A stretch of DNA of 47,385 bases from JBKEBQ01 sp047973225 (GTDB lineage: Bacteria; Bacillota_I; Bacilli_A; Erysipelotrichales; Erysipelotrichaceae). Below the pieces are notes generated by a model. It was given only the letters and a program-made list of their open reading frames with translations. It made no database searches and was not told where the DNA came from. The DNA lies in contig JBKEBQ010000047.1 of the NCBI GenBank assembly GCA_047973225.1, positions 1 through 47,385 of the forward strand, read 5' to 3'. Position numbers and translations under genes: made by a program. Position 1 is the stretch's first letter; the number at the start of each line of letters is the position of its first letter. Below are positions 31,200 to 40,373 of this stretch, piece after piece.

Positions 31200-32142
31200 T
31201 TATACATATTTATTTTGGCGTTTTGATATGATATATATCAAGACGATAGTAAGAAAGGTTACAACTACAAAATATCCTAAACAAAAGATAATTGATATTT
31301 CTTGAACATTGGCTAAACTATTTGTACCATAATATGGGAAGTAGTGAAATGTTAAATTCATAAGTATGTTTTTTAGATCAAAGGTTCCTAAGGAAGGGAT
31401 TACAAGAAGATAAATTAATATAATAATCAAAGGAATAGACCTTTTTTTAATAGTGTGGTTATTAAAACTGATATTACAATAAAAATGCTAGACATCAATA
31501 CGGAAATACCAACATTCTGTATTATATTAAATGAAACTTTATATTTATTTATCATAAACTTAGTGATGATATCATTATCTACAAATCGATATTGTATGGT
31601 CGCTAGAAAATATGACAATACTGAGGTTAGGAATATAAAGATGATTCCGATTAACAATAAATAAACCAATTTTGAAAGAATTATCTGTCCCCAATCTGTT
31701 TTTATTGCACGGATGTGAATCATTTTATTTTCATATTCTTGTGAACTGATAAAAATTGTATATATTGATAAAATTATGGAAAAAACAAAAAGGTTGCGCC
31801 TTCGAGGATGTTTTGCAAAAAATAATATGGAGAAATTGAATCTAATGTCATGGTTACTGCCCTACTTGATGACTTTAAGGGGTTTTGTTCAATGGTAAAG
31901 ATATTGCCATTTTCAGATTTAATTTCTTGTTTTTTTTAGTAAGAGCGCTTCTTTTTCGGAAATACCACTTTCTTGAAATACCATAACATCTTTTTTGTAA
32001 TTTTCAATATTTTTATTTAATTGTATAAATTGGCCAAATGAATATATACAAATAATGATTACACAGCAGATTAGTAATATATATGTTTTGAAAGGTGAGA
32101 TAAATGAAACTGATATTTGATATATTTAAAGATATTTTTCAT
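31200..32142 (-). pseudogene. ABC transporter permease, frameshifted (decayed peptide cassette)
   Basis: The minus strand has an ATG at 32142 after GGAGG, overlapping the end of the ATPase gene. The readable pieces, in order, are MKNIFKYIKYQF, then in other frames TYILLICCVIIICIYSFGQF, SGISEKEALLLKK, NPLKSSSRAVTMTLDSISPY, SIYTIFISSQEYENKMIHIR and several membrane segments down to TIVLIYIISKRQNKYV. At least four frame changes, several at T- or A-runs (for example near 31930), are needed to join them. Restored, it would be about 310 residues with a large loop after the first helix, fitting an ABC-2/bacteriocin-type permease. Not functional as it stands. Confidence 0.7.
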
Positions 32143-32702
32143 ATATATCCTCCAATGTACTTTCAGCCAAGTCTTTTACTTTAAGCAATTTTTCTTCATT
32201 CATTATATATACGTTTTCTACAATATTATTGTAAAAATCAAGTTGATGCCCCGTAACAAGAATCGTTATATTTTCTTTCCATTTCATCAATCTATGTTTT
32301 AAGTATTTGATGGTCTCGTAGTTGAGTTCATTGGAAGCTTCATCAAGCAAGATAATACGCGGATGAATAATGTCAACCAATAATAATGCTAACTTTTTTT
32401 GACCATAGGAATAATGTTTTACCTTTTTTTAAAGAAGATCTGTGTCAAGAATTATGGAATTTAAATCAGGAGTACTAGTGATATTGTAGATGGATTTATA
32501 TAATTCTATATTGGTAAATCCTGATAAATTCAAGTAAAATGGAGGATTATAATAAATACAATAGATGCGACCTTCTTTTTTTAATTCTTCCAATATTTTT
32601 TCCTAGAATGAAATTAATTCGCTTATCTGGAAAGACGATATTGACATCCTTCAATATCGTCTTCTTTCCATATTTTTTAGAGAATTCGCTAATCGATATC
32701 AT
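32126..32702 (-). pseudogene. ABC transporter ATPase without Walker A (decayed peptide cassette)
   Basis: The minus-strand ATG at 32702 begins MISISEFSKKYGKKTILKDV, a normal ABC ATPase start, and reaches FILGKN, where Walker A should follow. About 40 codons including the P-loop are missing, and the sequence continues in another frame (EKILEELKKEGRIYCIYY). An in-frame TAA interrupts DTDLL*KKVKHYSYGQKK just before the signature. The last 84 codons keep the signature YGQKK, Walker B IILLDEASN and the switch-region His in VTGHQ. The damage makes ATP binding impossible. Confidence 0.78.
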
Positions 32703-33157
32703 GTTACCACCAAGTAGCTTTGGAATTGCATAAACTCTGATATAATCCGTAAAGGTTCTACCAAAGGGACCAATTGCGCCCCATGGAGTAGGTATTCCTG
32801 CAGTTACATATTTTTTTCCATCGTATGTGTGCTGAGAATTACTAGAGGATATTTTTTGATTCCTTTACCTTCAATATAGTTTGGAAAAATCCATCCCCAG
32901 GCTTGATCACCGTATAAATATGATACTTTCCTAGATCTTGTATTAAAATATACAATGTCATCAGGCCATAATAAAAAAGATCCTCTATGTAATGTGTATT
33001 TGTATGAGCTTCTTGCTTTGCCACGAATGAGTGTGGACTCATTTTGAACCTCTCCTTGAGGTGTTTCATCTTTGTTGTCTGTAGGAACTTCATTTGCTGA
33101 CACAAAAGAAATAGCTTGCGCAGACATTAACATTATGAGGATGACTACTAATAACAT
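32703..33157 (-). pseudogene. Secreted Trp/Tyr/Gly-rich peptide precursor, frameshifted
   Basis: The minus-strand ATG at 33157 gives a signal peptide (LLVVILIMLMSAQAISFVSA/NE). It is followed by an acidic segment and then an aromatic cysteine-free region (SYKYTLHRGSFLLWPDD; YLYGDQAWGWIFPNYIEGKG). The open frame ends at 32804. Allowing one slip in the A6 run near 32853, it continues YVTAGIPTPWGAIGPFGRTF and reads without a stop into the ATPase start. AG-x-W-A spacing and the absence of Cys faintly recall lactococcin-972-type bacteriocins, which also sit beside an ABC ATPase and a membrane protein. This identity is tentative. Confidence 0.5.
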
Positions 33158-33199
33158 TTTGCTTAATTTTTGTATTTCGTTTTCTCTCTTTCTTTGAAA

Positions 33200-33889
33200 A
33201 GTAAGCTTTCTTTTTCTGCAATGATAATAGCTGTTCTTTGTAACTTATTTCAAGTTTATATTTCGAGTTTTCAATTAATTTATGAGTATGTTTCAGAAAA
33301 AAATATATACTAGAAATCATAGAGAAGAAAACGAATATGAAAACAAAGGCAATAACCAGTGGATGTAAAGACTTACTAAAAAACCTGATAATCACTAAGG
33401 GAAGAAGTAGAAAAGAGATACTAAATAATAAATTTATATAGGAATAATACGGGATATAGCTCATTTTATCCTTCTTGTACCTAATTTTTAAGAATATTAG
33501 ATAAAATAAAAAGAATACAATTTCCGTAACGATTTTTATAAATACGTGGCTGAGATCAGTGGATGTGTGATCATTAAAGAGAAGTGCCATCTCTATCCAG
33601 ATATTTCCAAATGCATCAAAAAGAGCAGATACAATAAACATTGAAAATTTGCGAATTATTGATACATCCATCAAAAAAAGAACATTAAAAATTCAAATAT
33701 AATACCTAAACAAAGCCTTGATAAAGTGTCTGTTACGATGAAACAGGTAATCATAAACAAAAAGAAAATAAAAAAAACATGTTTAGAAAGTTTGATTTTT
33801 TGCTGGAAGAATGTTATAGAAATTAAAAGACAGCTCATAATCGTGAGCATTTCCTCCATTAGAAAAATCAATGAGTTCAATACCTCCAT
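33200..33889 (-). pseudogene. AgrC-like sensor kinase lacking its kinase domain
   Basis: The minus-strand ATG at 33889 gives MEVLNSLIFLMEEMLTIMSC and further membrane helices; a frameshift in a T-run near 33672 separates this from the rest (DVSIIRKFSMFIVSALFDAF to FIFVFFSMISSIYFFLKHTH). In total about six helices are present, then the linker KLEISYKEQLLSLQ that normally precedes the dimerisation helix. There the homology stops. The His box and GHKL ATPase domain are absent and the sequence passes into the secreted-peptide gene within about 40 bases, so a deletion has joined them. Position after a LytTR regulator supports the AgrC/peptide-sensor assignment. Confidence 0.65.
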
Positions 33890-33890
33890 C

Positions 33891-34580
33891 TTAATTATCT
33901 CTCACATAAGCAAAATATTGAATCAATACATTATCTTTATATTTTTTTGAAAAGGGGAATGCTCTGCCCGTTCAATAATAGAACAGTAGATTTTACAATG
34001 TCTTTTATATAACGTAAATTAACAGCATATGATCTATGACATCTTACGAAATTTTTAATATTTATTCTTTTCACGATATGAGAAAGATATATGCAGTATA
34101 AAAGACTTTTTGACTTTGTGATAATATTGGAATAAGAGCCATCCGCCTCAATATATAGGACATTAAAAAGATCAATTCGGCAATTGCCCAGGTTGAACGT
34201 ATTATGTGTAGTATGCTCATGCATCATCCTTTTTAGATAACGTTTAATTTCGTTCATATTATCCTTATTTATAAATGCAATAACATTTTTGCCAAATGCC
34301 TCTATCATGCGATTTTCATAATTTGATATAAATATAATTTTACAATTATTAGCTGATTTATCTAATAAATTTTTAAAGCTATACCGTCTATTTCATTCAT
34401 TTCTATATCTAAAAATAATAGATGTAATTAGGCTTTATCATCGATAAGTTGTTTACCATTTTCGTATTCAATAATTTCTATAGGAAAAGCATTTTCTTCT
34501 GAGAACGCATGCACTATTTTTTTGATTTGTTTGATATAAATGATTTTATCATCACATATACCAATTTTGAAATTTTCCAT
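33891..34580 (-). pseudogene. LytTR response regulator (AgrA-like), interrupted
   Basis: The minus-strand ATG at 34580 begins the receiver domain MENFKIGICDDKIIYIKQIK with the acidic pair. A TAA interrupts it at codon 51 just before LHLLFLDIEM (the phosphoacceptor Asp), and one base is missing after GIALK. The downstream frame (from 34308) holds an intact LytTR DNA-binding domain: NLGNCRIDLFNVLYIEADGS, NFVRCHRSYAVNLRYIKDIV and LLNGQSIPL. A last slip in an A-run moves the true C terminus (YKDNVLIQYFAYVRDN) out of frame. It is the first gene of the minus-strand cassette. About 150 bases of non-coding DNA separate it from ung. Confidence 0.78.
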
Positions 34581-34736
34581 TTCTTAGTCTCCTCACTGTT
34601 CAACTACTATAGCAAAAATCAAATAGATGTCTAATGCTAGGGATTTTTCAAATTCTACGATTGTAAATCCATAATTTCACACCTTTCTTTTTCCAAGAAA
34701 GAGTGATAGGATGGAATAATAAAGAGGAGAATTACT

Positions 34737-35408
34737 TTGAAAGATTGGCATGAATTTTTGATACAAGAACAAAAAAAAGATTATTTTATCAAATTGATGA
34801 ATCGTTTGGAAATAGAAGCGCAAGAAATACCAATATATCCGCCGAAGAGCGATATGTTTGCCTGTTTCGACTTATGCCCGTATGAAAATGTTAAAGTCGT
34901 GATTTTAGGGCAGGATCCCTATCATAAAAAAGGACAGGCACATGGGTTGTGCTTTTCGGTTTGCGATAATATTAAAATCCCGCCTAGTTTAAAAAATATA
35001 TACAAGGAGTTGCATCATGACTTGGGAATCGACATTCCAAATCATGGGAATTTAACTTCATGGGCGAAGCAAGGTGTTTTATTGATGAATACAAGTTGGA
35101 GTGTACGCGAAGGAAAGCCTGGTAGTCATCAAAGTTATGGATGGCAGACCTTCACCAATCATGTTTTGCAAGTGTTAAACGCATATGATAAACCTATTGT
35201 CTTTTTGTTGTGGGGGAATCATGCCAAAGTGGTGGCAAGACAAATAGACAATCCCAAGCATCTTCTATTAAAAGCGGCACATCCATCACCACTTGCTGGG
35301 GGAGCATTCTTCAACAGCAAGCCTTTTTCACAAGCCAATGCTTTTTTAAAAAAGCAAAAAAGAGGGACGATTGATTGGCAAATTAAAGATATACATACCT
35401 TATTTTAA
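34737..35408 (+). CDS. ung: Uracil-DNA glycosylase (family 1)
   Basis: 223 residues. The start is TTG, 7 bases after GAGGAG; no in-frame ATG fits better. The catalytic motif is ILGQDPYHKKGQAHGL with the catalytic Asp at 60; LLMNTSWSVREGKPGSH and the DNA-intercalation loop AAHPSPLAGGAFF with its conserved His are present. Length is normal for Ung. It removes uracil from DNA as the first step of base excision repair. It stands alone, next to the decayed peptide cassette. Confidence 0.96.
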   Translation: MKDWHEFLIQEQKKDYFIKLMNRLEIEAQEIPIYPPKSDMFACFDLCPYENVKVVILGQDPYHKKGQAHGLCFSVCDNIKIPPSLKNIYKELHHDLGIDIPNHGNLTSWAKQGVLLMNTSWSVREGKPGSHQSYGWQTFTNHVLQVLNAYDKPIVFLLWGNHAKVVARQIDNPKHLLLKAAHPSPLAGGAFFNSKPFSQANAFLKKQKRGTIDWQIKDIHTLF

Positions 35409-35954
35409 TTTATATACATGCTTTATGCTTTTTTATGTTGGCTTTTTTAATAAAGTAGTAAAAAAAAACAGTTTCTATATATTGCAAGTGAAAAGTTATC
35501 AATAAAAATAGCGTTTATTCGCAAGTAAGATAGCAGCGATAAACACAGTGCAACAATAAACTAAGAAAAAACAATTGTACTCAACATATGAAAAAAGAAC
35601 AGCAGTAGAAAGATATAATGTGAGACTCGATTGTGATATTGCATAATTTAGTAATATTATCAATGGCAAAACACATATTGAAAAGCAGTAAAGTAGTTAT
35701 ATGAGTTTACTGAAGTTTCATTAAAAACGCAATAGATAAAGGCATATGAGGTTTTTTCAATGTGTGAAAAAATGAAAGTTTTCCACAGAAGCAATACGGA
35801 CTAGCTTAGCTGTGCTTTTCCTCCTGTTTTTTTTGTTTAGTGTGCGCATTCCGTAAAAAGGCTGCCAATGAATTTACTTCAAAAATATCGAAAGCATAGA
35901 AAAACAAGTCGATATTTGCTATGATAATGAATAAGAAAGAGTTGGAGGTTTGTG
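35409..35954. other. A+T-rich intergenic region with the lit promoter candidate
   Basis: No gene was seen in about 545 bases. Near 35918-35928 ttgctatgataat looks like an extended -10 element, placing a transcription start just before the ribosome binding site at 35944. Several poly-A and poly-T tracts lie around 35461 and 35826 without a convincing hairpin. Confidence 0.45.
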
Positions 35955-36044
35955 ATGAAAGTAATGCGAAATGTAGCGTATATAAAGTTTATAAGGGAAA
36001 CTTATAAATGTGAAACAAAAGCAATGAGGGTAGCGATATCATGA
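35955..36044 (+). CDS. 29-codon ORF coupled to the lit gene
   Basis: The ATG stands 6 bases after GGAGG and the peptide begins MKVMRNVAYIKFIRETYKCE, basic with one Cys. Its TGA overlaps the ATG of the next gene (ATGA). The downstream gene has only a weak, distant GAGGG, so this small ORF probably delivers ribosomes to it. It could be a leader peptide or a small protein; no family is recognised. Confidence 0.5.
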   Translation: MKVMRNVAYIKFIRETYKCETKAMRVAIS

Positions 36045-36745
36045 ATTATCATTTACGGTTATGGCTATCATATGTCATCGCCATTTGTAGCGTATATTGT
36101 TTTCTGTTTATCGCTATTCAAACGAATGTTTTTTCTCGTTCCTTTTATGCATCTGTAAATAGTTCATTGGAAATTGCTGCAGATATGAACATTACAGACG
36201 CAGATTATACTAAAGGCATGGATGTTTTATTGTCTTATATTGAAGGCAGTCGTGAGGATATTGAAGTTGCCATTACAGAGCAAGACGATCCAGTTGAACT
36301 TTTTAATCAAAAAGAAAAAAAACATATGGTGGATGTGAGAAATCTATATATAAGTGCGCGTTATATCGCAATTGCAGCATTGATCATTATGGTTTTTTTT
36401 ATTGGTATTCTTCGCTATACGCAAAAAGATGAATGGGTCGGGGTATTAGCGACAGGGTTTCAAACGATCGCTGTTCTTTTTATGTTTATATTGGCAGCGC
36501 TTAGTCTTTATGCTAGTGTTGATTTCACCGGGTTTTGGACACAATTCCATAAACTGTTTTTTAGTAATGATTTATGGCTTTTAAATCCAGCAACAGATCG
36601 CATGATTCAAATGCTGCCGGAAGCTGTATTCTCTCGCCTAGTCACAAGGATTGTCTTTAGCTTTGCAACCTTCTTTATCTTATGTTATGTAGCAAGTAGT
36701 TATGGTTTGAGTAGAATACGAAATGCACTATCTCTACAACAATAA
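36041..36745 (+). CDS. lit: DUF1461/TIGR01906 membrane protein, Lit-type lipoprotein intramolecular transacylase
   Basis: 234 residues with four predicted membrane helices (about 8-28, 107-126, 136-156, 207-226). The family's conserved histidine motifs are visible: QKEKKHMVDVRNLY and FTGFWTQFHKLFFSNDLWLL, followed by the typical MLPEAVF. Members of this family in Enterococcus and Bacillus (Lit) move an acyl chain within lipoproteins to form the lyso form, which weakens TLR2 recognition. Assignment to Lit is by family motifs; activity here is inferred. It overlaps the 29-codon ORF at 35955 and ends in a terminator hairpin. Confidence 0.8.
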   Translation: MNYHLRLWLSYVIAICSVYCFLFIAIQTNVFSRSFYASVNSSLEIAADMNITDADYTKGMDVLLSYIEGSREDIEVAITEQDDPVELFNQKEKKHMVDVRNLYISARYIAIAALIIMVFFIGILRYTQKDEWVGVLATGFQTIAVLFMFILAALSLYASVDFTGFWTQFHKLFFSNDLWLLNPATDRMIQMLPEAVFSRLVTRIVFSFATFFILCYVASSYGLSRIRNALSLQQ

Positions 36746-36768
36746 CAAGAGTAAATTCTTGTTTTTTT
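36744..36768 (+). terminator. Terminator at the lit stop codon
   Basis: The arms aacaaga (36744-36750) and tcttgtt (36757-36763) are followed by a T-run. The left arm begins in the stop codon. Confidence 0.7.
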
Positions 36769-36808
36769 TAATGAGTTTATATTATGATATTGTTATTGGA
36801 GGTACGCT

Positions 36809-37870
36809 ATGAAAATTGAATTTATAAAACGAGATCATTTACAAGAAAAACCAAAACCTGATGTATTATCGTTTGGCAAATACTTTAGTGACTATATGTT
36901 TGAAATGGATTATGTAGAAGGAAAGGGTTGGCACAACGCAAAAATTAAGCCATATGGACCAATTTCATTAGATCCAGCAAGCATGGTATTACATTATGCA
37001 CAAGAAACCTTTGAAGGTTTAAAAGCCTATCGAAATGGCGACGATGTACTCTTATTTCGTCCATATCAGAATGCTAAAAGAATGATGACATCAAACGCAC
37101 GTTTATGTATGGCAACCATTGATGAAGATATGTTTGTGGAGGCATTATGTGCGCTTTTAAAAGTTGAAAAAGATTGGATTCCTGAAGGAGCGGGAACGGC
37201 GCTTTATCTACGTCCCTTTTGTTTTGCGAATGAAGTAGCACTGGGGGTGCATGCAGCCACTTCATACAAATTTATGATTGTGGCATCACCGGTTGGCGCT
37301 TATTATGAAGCGGGTGTCAATCCAGTAAAAATATATGTGGAAGATGAATATGTTCGTGCCGTAAAGGGTGGTACGGGAGATGCAAAATGTGGTGGGAATT
37401 ATGCAGCTAGTATCATTGCCCAACAAAAGGCAGCACAAAAGGGATATACACAAGTGTTGTGGTTAGATGGTGTGCATCGTAAATATGTGGAAGAAGTGGG
37501 TACGATGAATGCATTATTCGTGATTGATAATGAAATTATTACCGCTCCGCTTGAAGGAAGTGTATTGCCAGGTATCACGCGGGATGCGTGTATGCAATTG
37601 TTAAGCGATTGGGGATATGTTGTCCGTGAAGAAGAATTGGCTATTGATATTTTGATGCAATATGCAAAAAATGGGCGTTTGCAAGAAGCCTTTGGAACGG
37701 GGACGGCTGCGGTGATTTCCCCCATTGGTGAGTTGAACTATAAAGGTGAAATTGCCATTATTAATAATATGACAAGCGGACCCATCACAAAACGTTTGTA
37801 CGAAATATTGACGGGGATTCAAACAGGGAAACTAAAAGATCCTCACAAGTGGGTGATGAAGGTAGTATGA
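36809..37870 (+). CDS. ilvE: Branched-chain amino acid aminotransferase
   Basis: 353 residues, class IV PLP aminotransferase of the long BCAT type. Motifs: LHYAQETFEGLKAYRNGDD, LYLRPFCFANEVALGV, the PLP lysine in GGTGDAKCGGNYAAS, LWLDGVHRKYVEEVGTMNAL and the cofactor phosphate site SVLPGITRD. Near the C terminus EAFGTGTAAVISPIG is typical. It transfers amino groups between branched-chain 2-oxo acids and glutamate. A TTGGAGG ribosome binding site precedes the ATG. The stop overlaps the maf start (ATGA). Confidence 0.95.
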   Translation: MKIEFIKRDHLQEKPKPDVLSFGKYFSDYMFEMDYVEGKGWHNAKIKPYGPISLDPASMVLHYAQETFEGLKAYRNGDDVLLFRPYQNAKRMMTSNARLCMATIDEDMFVEALCALLKVEKDWIPEGAGTALYLRPFCFANEVALGVHAATSYKFMIVASPVGAYYEAGVNPVKIYVEDEYVRAVKGGTGDAKCGGNYAASIIAQQKAAQKGYTQVLWLDGVHRKYVEEVGTMNALFVIDNEIITAPLEGSVLPGITRDACMQLLSDWGYVVREEELAIDILMQYAKNGRLQEAFGTGTAAVISPIGELNYKGEIAIINNMTSGPITKRLYEILTGIQTGKLKDPHKWVMKVV

Positions 37871-38457
37871 TACGATTGATGCTGGCTAGTGCTTCGCCGA
37901 GGCGAAAAACAATATGGACACAGGTACAATTGGATTTTACGATACGGGCATCCCCTATTGAAGAAGTTTTGGATAATTCACTTCCTATTGCCAAAGCGAT
38001 TGAAAACATTGCAGTTCAAAAGATTGCGCCGATTGTTGAAGATTTTTTCAATGCAATGGTGGTTGGTTGTGATACGGTGGTGGTGAAGGATGGAACGGTT
38101 TTAAAAAAACCGAAAGATAAGCAAGAGGCGAAACAAATGCTAAAGCAATTGTCGAATGCAACACATCAAGTTATCAGTGGGGTTGCGATATCCTATAAGG
38201 GTAAAATGCATCAATTCAGTGAAATAAGTGAAGTATGTTTTTATCCTTTGCGAGACGAAGATATAGATATTTATATCAATAGTGCGGAACCTTTTGATAA
38301 AGCGGGAGCCTATGGCATACAAGGAAAAGGATGTATCTTTGTAAAAAGCATATGCGGAGATTACAATAATATTGTCGGGTTTCCTATGAGCCGATTTTTA
38401 AGAGAAGTAGAACAGGTATATGGTGTAAATGTAATGCGAAATGATGAATATTTCTAA
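37867..38457 (+). CDS. maf: Maf-family nucleotide pyrophosphatase
   Basis: 196 residues from the ATG that overlaps the ilvE stop. Family motifs are present: LASASPRR at the N terminus, VVGCDTVVVKDGTVLKKPKD with the catalytic Asp, NATHQVISGVAI and EPFDKAGAYGIQGKG. Maf proteins hydrolyse dTTP, UTP and modified nucleoside triphosphates and have been linked to arrest of cell division. Coupling to ilvE is not functionally obvious. Confidence 0.92.
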   Translation: MIRLMLASASPRRKTIWTQVQLDFTIRASPIEEVLDNSLPIAKAIENIAVQKIAPIVEDFFNAMVVGCDTVVVKDGTVLKKPKDKQEAKQMLKQLSNATHQVISGVAISYKGKMHQFSEISEVCFYPLRDEDIDIYINSAEPFDKAGAYGIQGKGCIFVKSICGDYNNIVGFPMSRFLREVEQVYGVNVMRNDEYF

Positions 38458-38483
38458 TTCTTAATGATACGATGGAGTAGAAG

Positions 38484-38513
38484 AACAATGTAATCCGTTA
38501 CATTGTTTTTTAT
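38484..38513 (+). terminator. Terminator after maf
   Basis: The arms aacaatgtaa and ttacattgtt pair perfectly around TCCG, followed by a T-run. Confidence 0.85.
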
Positions 38514-38595
38514 AGGAAATATTCTTATTTTAAGCTTTTTAATACTTTAAAAATAGTATACAATACAACTAACAAGTAATAGGAGGCAGTGTGCA

Positions 38596-40290
38596 ATGAA
38601 AGAAAAACTATATTTAAATGGAGAAGTTGCGATTGTAAACTTTGATACGGCATATCCTAATAATCAAAATGAGTTGGTTGCCAGTAATACATTAGGTATC
38701 ATAGTGAATGCATATTTAAAGAACTTAGAGAAATATGATAAAGATTTTTATGTATGGATAACAAATGGAAAAACAAGAGAAGAAACATGTAAAGATTTAT
38801 CTATATTGTTTCGTAAAATGATGGTTTTTAGTATTGATGAATTAGAAGAAAATTATTATTTAAAAGATAAAGAAAAACTCCTTGTTTTTGTTGATGATGT
38901 GTATGATTTTTGGAAAAGTCATCAACGTTTTTCGGTTATGCGTCAACGCTATAGTGGAACCAGTGGGATGTCACTTGTAAAAAAGGATTCAAAGTTCAAT
39001 AGTGTTGTTAGAAATTCTTATCGTACGCTTGTACAGGCGCTATCAGGAAGAAAAAACGGGATATATCGTCAAGTACAAGCAGGCAGTAATGCAGGAATTT
39101 CAGTATATAAAAAACGTGAGTTTTATTTGTCTGATACCTATGAAATGCTACAACCCATTTATATGATTGAATCGGTGATGCTTAGAACACCTATGATTAT
39201 GTCAACAAAATCAAATAAGCGAGAAGGAATGTTTAGTGAAAGTGATATAAATCCAATTAGCTATTTCACAGGCGATCGTGATAGCTGGTTTTGTTATCCG
39301 GCAAAGGTTGGAAAATTATTGATCAATGTATACTTTCATCGTGACTTTTTGGTAAGTGGTGTCGCATTGGCAAACCTTTTTGAATTGGCCTCTGCAGGAG
39401 AAGTGGATCGAAAACCCGATGCTATTGTTTTATTCGCGAATGAAGATGGTAAAGATGAAACCGTGTTCCACTATGATGAAAAAGAAGATTTATGGGTCGG
39501 TGGTATTTCGTATAATGAGAAAGTTCAATATTTTGGATATATGAAAAAAATGATGTTAACCTTGCATAATCTAGCCATGATGAAAAAAGGTTGGTTGCCA
39601 ATTCATGGAGCCTTCATCAATGTGACGCTGTTTAGTGGTGAGCGTAAAGGAATTATGTTGATGGGAGATTCTGGAGCTGGAAAATCAGAATCAATTGAAG
39701 CTTTGCGTAATGTAGCAGGAAATGAAATTAAAGATATTGAGGTTGTATTTGATGATATGGGAACGATTCATATTGAAGATGGTGTACCTTATGGACAGGG
39801 TAGTGAAATTGGAGCGTTTATTCGCCTTGATGATCTAGAGCCTGGAACGCCATATCGGGATATGGATCGCTCAATTTTCTTTAATCCAGATATTTTAAAT
39901 GCTCGTGTAATTACGCCTGCTGCGCCGTATCGAGTGATTGCTAGAAATCATAAAATTGACTTATTTGCTTATGCAAATAATTATGATAAAAATCTCGGAA
40001 TGCGTAAAATCGAAGATATGGAAGAAGCGAAAAAGATCTTTGTAGAAGGAAAGAGAATGGCAAAAGGAACAACCCAAGAAGTTGGTATTTCGAGAACGTA
40101 TTTCGCAAATCCATTTGGACCAATGCAAGCGCAAGCGGCCTGTAATCCTATCATTGATAAAGTCTTTGCTTGTTTAAAAAAGAATGATATTTATGTTGGC
40201 GAGGTATTTACTCATTTAGGTTTGGATAAGTCAAATCGTAAAGGAATTAATATAGCCGCAAAAGAATTATTAAAGTTTATTAAAGAGTAA
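38596..40290 (+). CDS. Atypical PEP carboxykinase-like P-loop protein
   Basis: 564 residues. The C-terminal half has a phosphate-binding loop MGDSGAGKSESIEAL (residues 357-364 are GDSGAGKS), followed by DIEVVFDDMGTIHIE with a two-Asp metal-site pattern and NHKIDLFAYANNYDKN. Spacing and the SGAGK loop fit the PEPCK/HprK superfamily; classical ATP-PEPCK has GLSGTGKTT. The N-terminal lobe does not show the usual PEPCK substrate motifs that I know. Relatives in Bacillota are, as I recall, annotated as phosphoenolpyruvate carboxykinase, but enzymatic activity is uncertain. An AGGAGG ribosome binding site and a -10-like tatacaat lie upstream; a terminator follows. Single-gene transcript. Confidence 0.6.
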   Translation: MKEKLYLNGEVAIVNFDTAYPNNQNELVASNTLGIIVNAYLKNLEKYDKDFYVWITNGKTREETCKDLSILFRKMMVFSIDELEENYYLKDKEKLLVFVDDVYDFWKSHQRFSVMRQRYSGTSGMSLVKKDSKFNSVVRNSYRTLVQALSGRKNGIYRQVQAGSNAGISVYKKREFYLSDTYEMLQPIYMIESVMLRTPMIMSTKSNKREGMFSESDINPISYFTGDRDSWFCYPAKVGKLLINVYFHRDFLVSGVALANLFELASAGEVDRKPDAIVLFANEDGKDETVFHYDEKEDLWVGGISYNEKVQYFGYMKKMMLTLHNLAMMKKGWLPIHGAFINVTLFSGERKGIMLMGDSGAGKSESIEALRNVAGNEIKDIEVVFDDMGTIHIEDGVPYGQGSEIGAFIRLDDLEPGTPYRDMDRSIFFNPDILNARVITPAAPYRVIARNHKIDLFAYANNYDKNLGMRKIEDMEEAKKIFVEGKRMAKGTTQEVGISRTYFANPFGPMQAQAACNPIIDKVFACLKKNDIYVGEVFTHLGLDKSNRKGINIAAKELLKFIKE

Positions 40291-40313
40291 AAGCACAACT
40301 TGTGCTTTTTTCT
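40289..40313 (+). terminator. Terminator after the PEPCK-like gene
   Basis: The arms aaaagcaca (40289-40297) and tgtgctttt (40301-40309) with a 3-base loop and T-run begin in the stop codon. Confidence 0.8.
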
Positions 40314-40373
40314 TATGCAACAACAAAGAAGTACGCTATAATGAAGGGCAACAAACACTAAGGAGAATTGATT

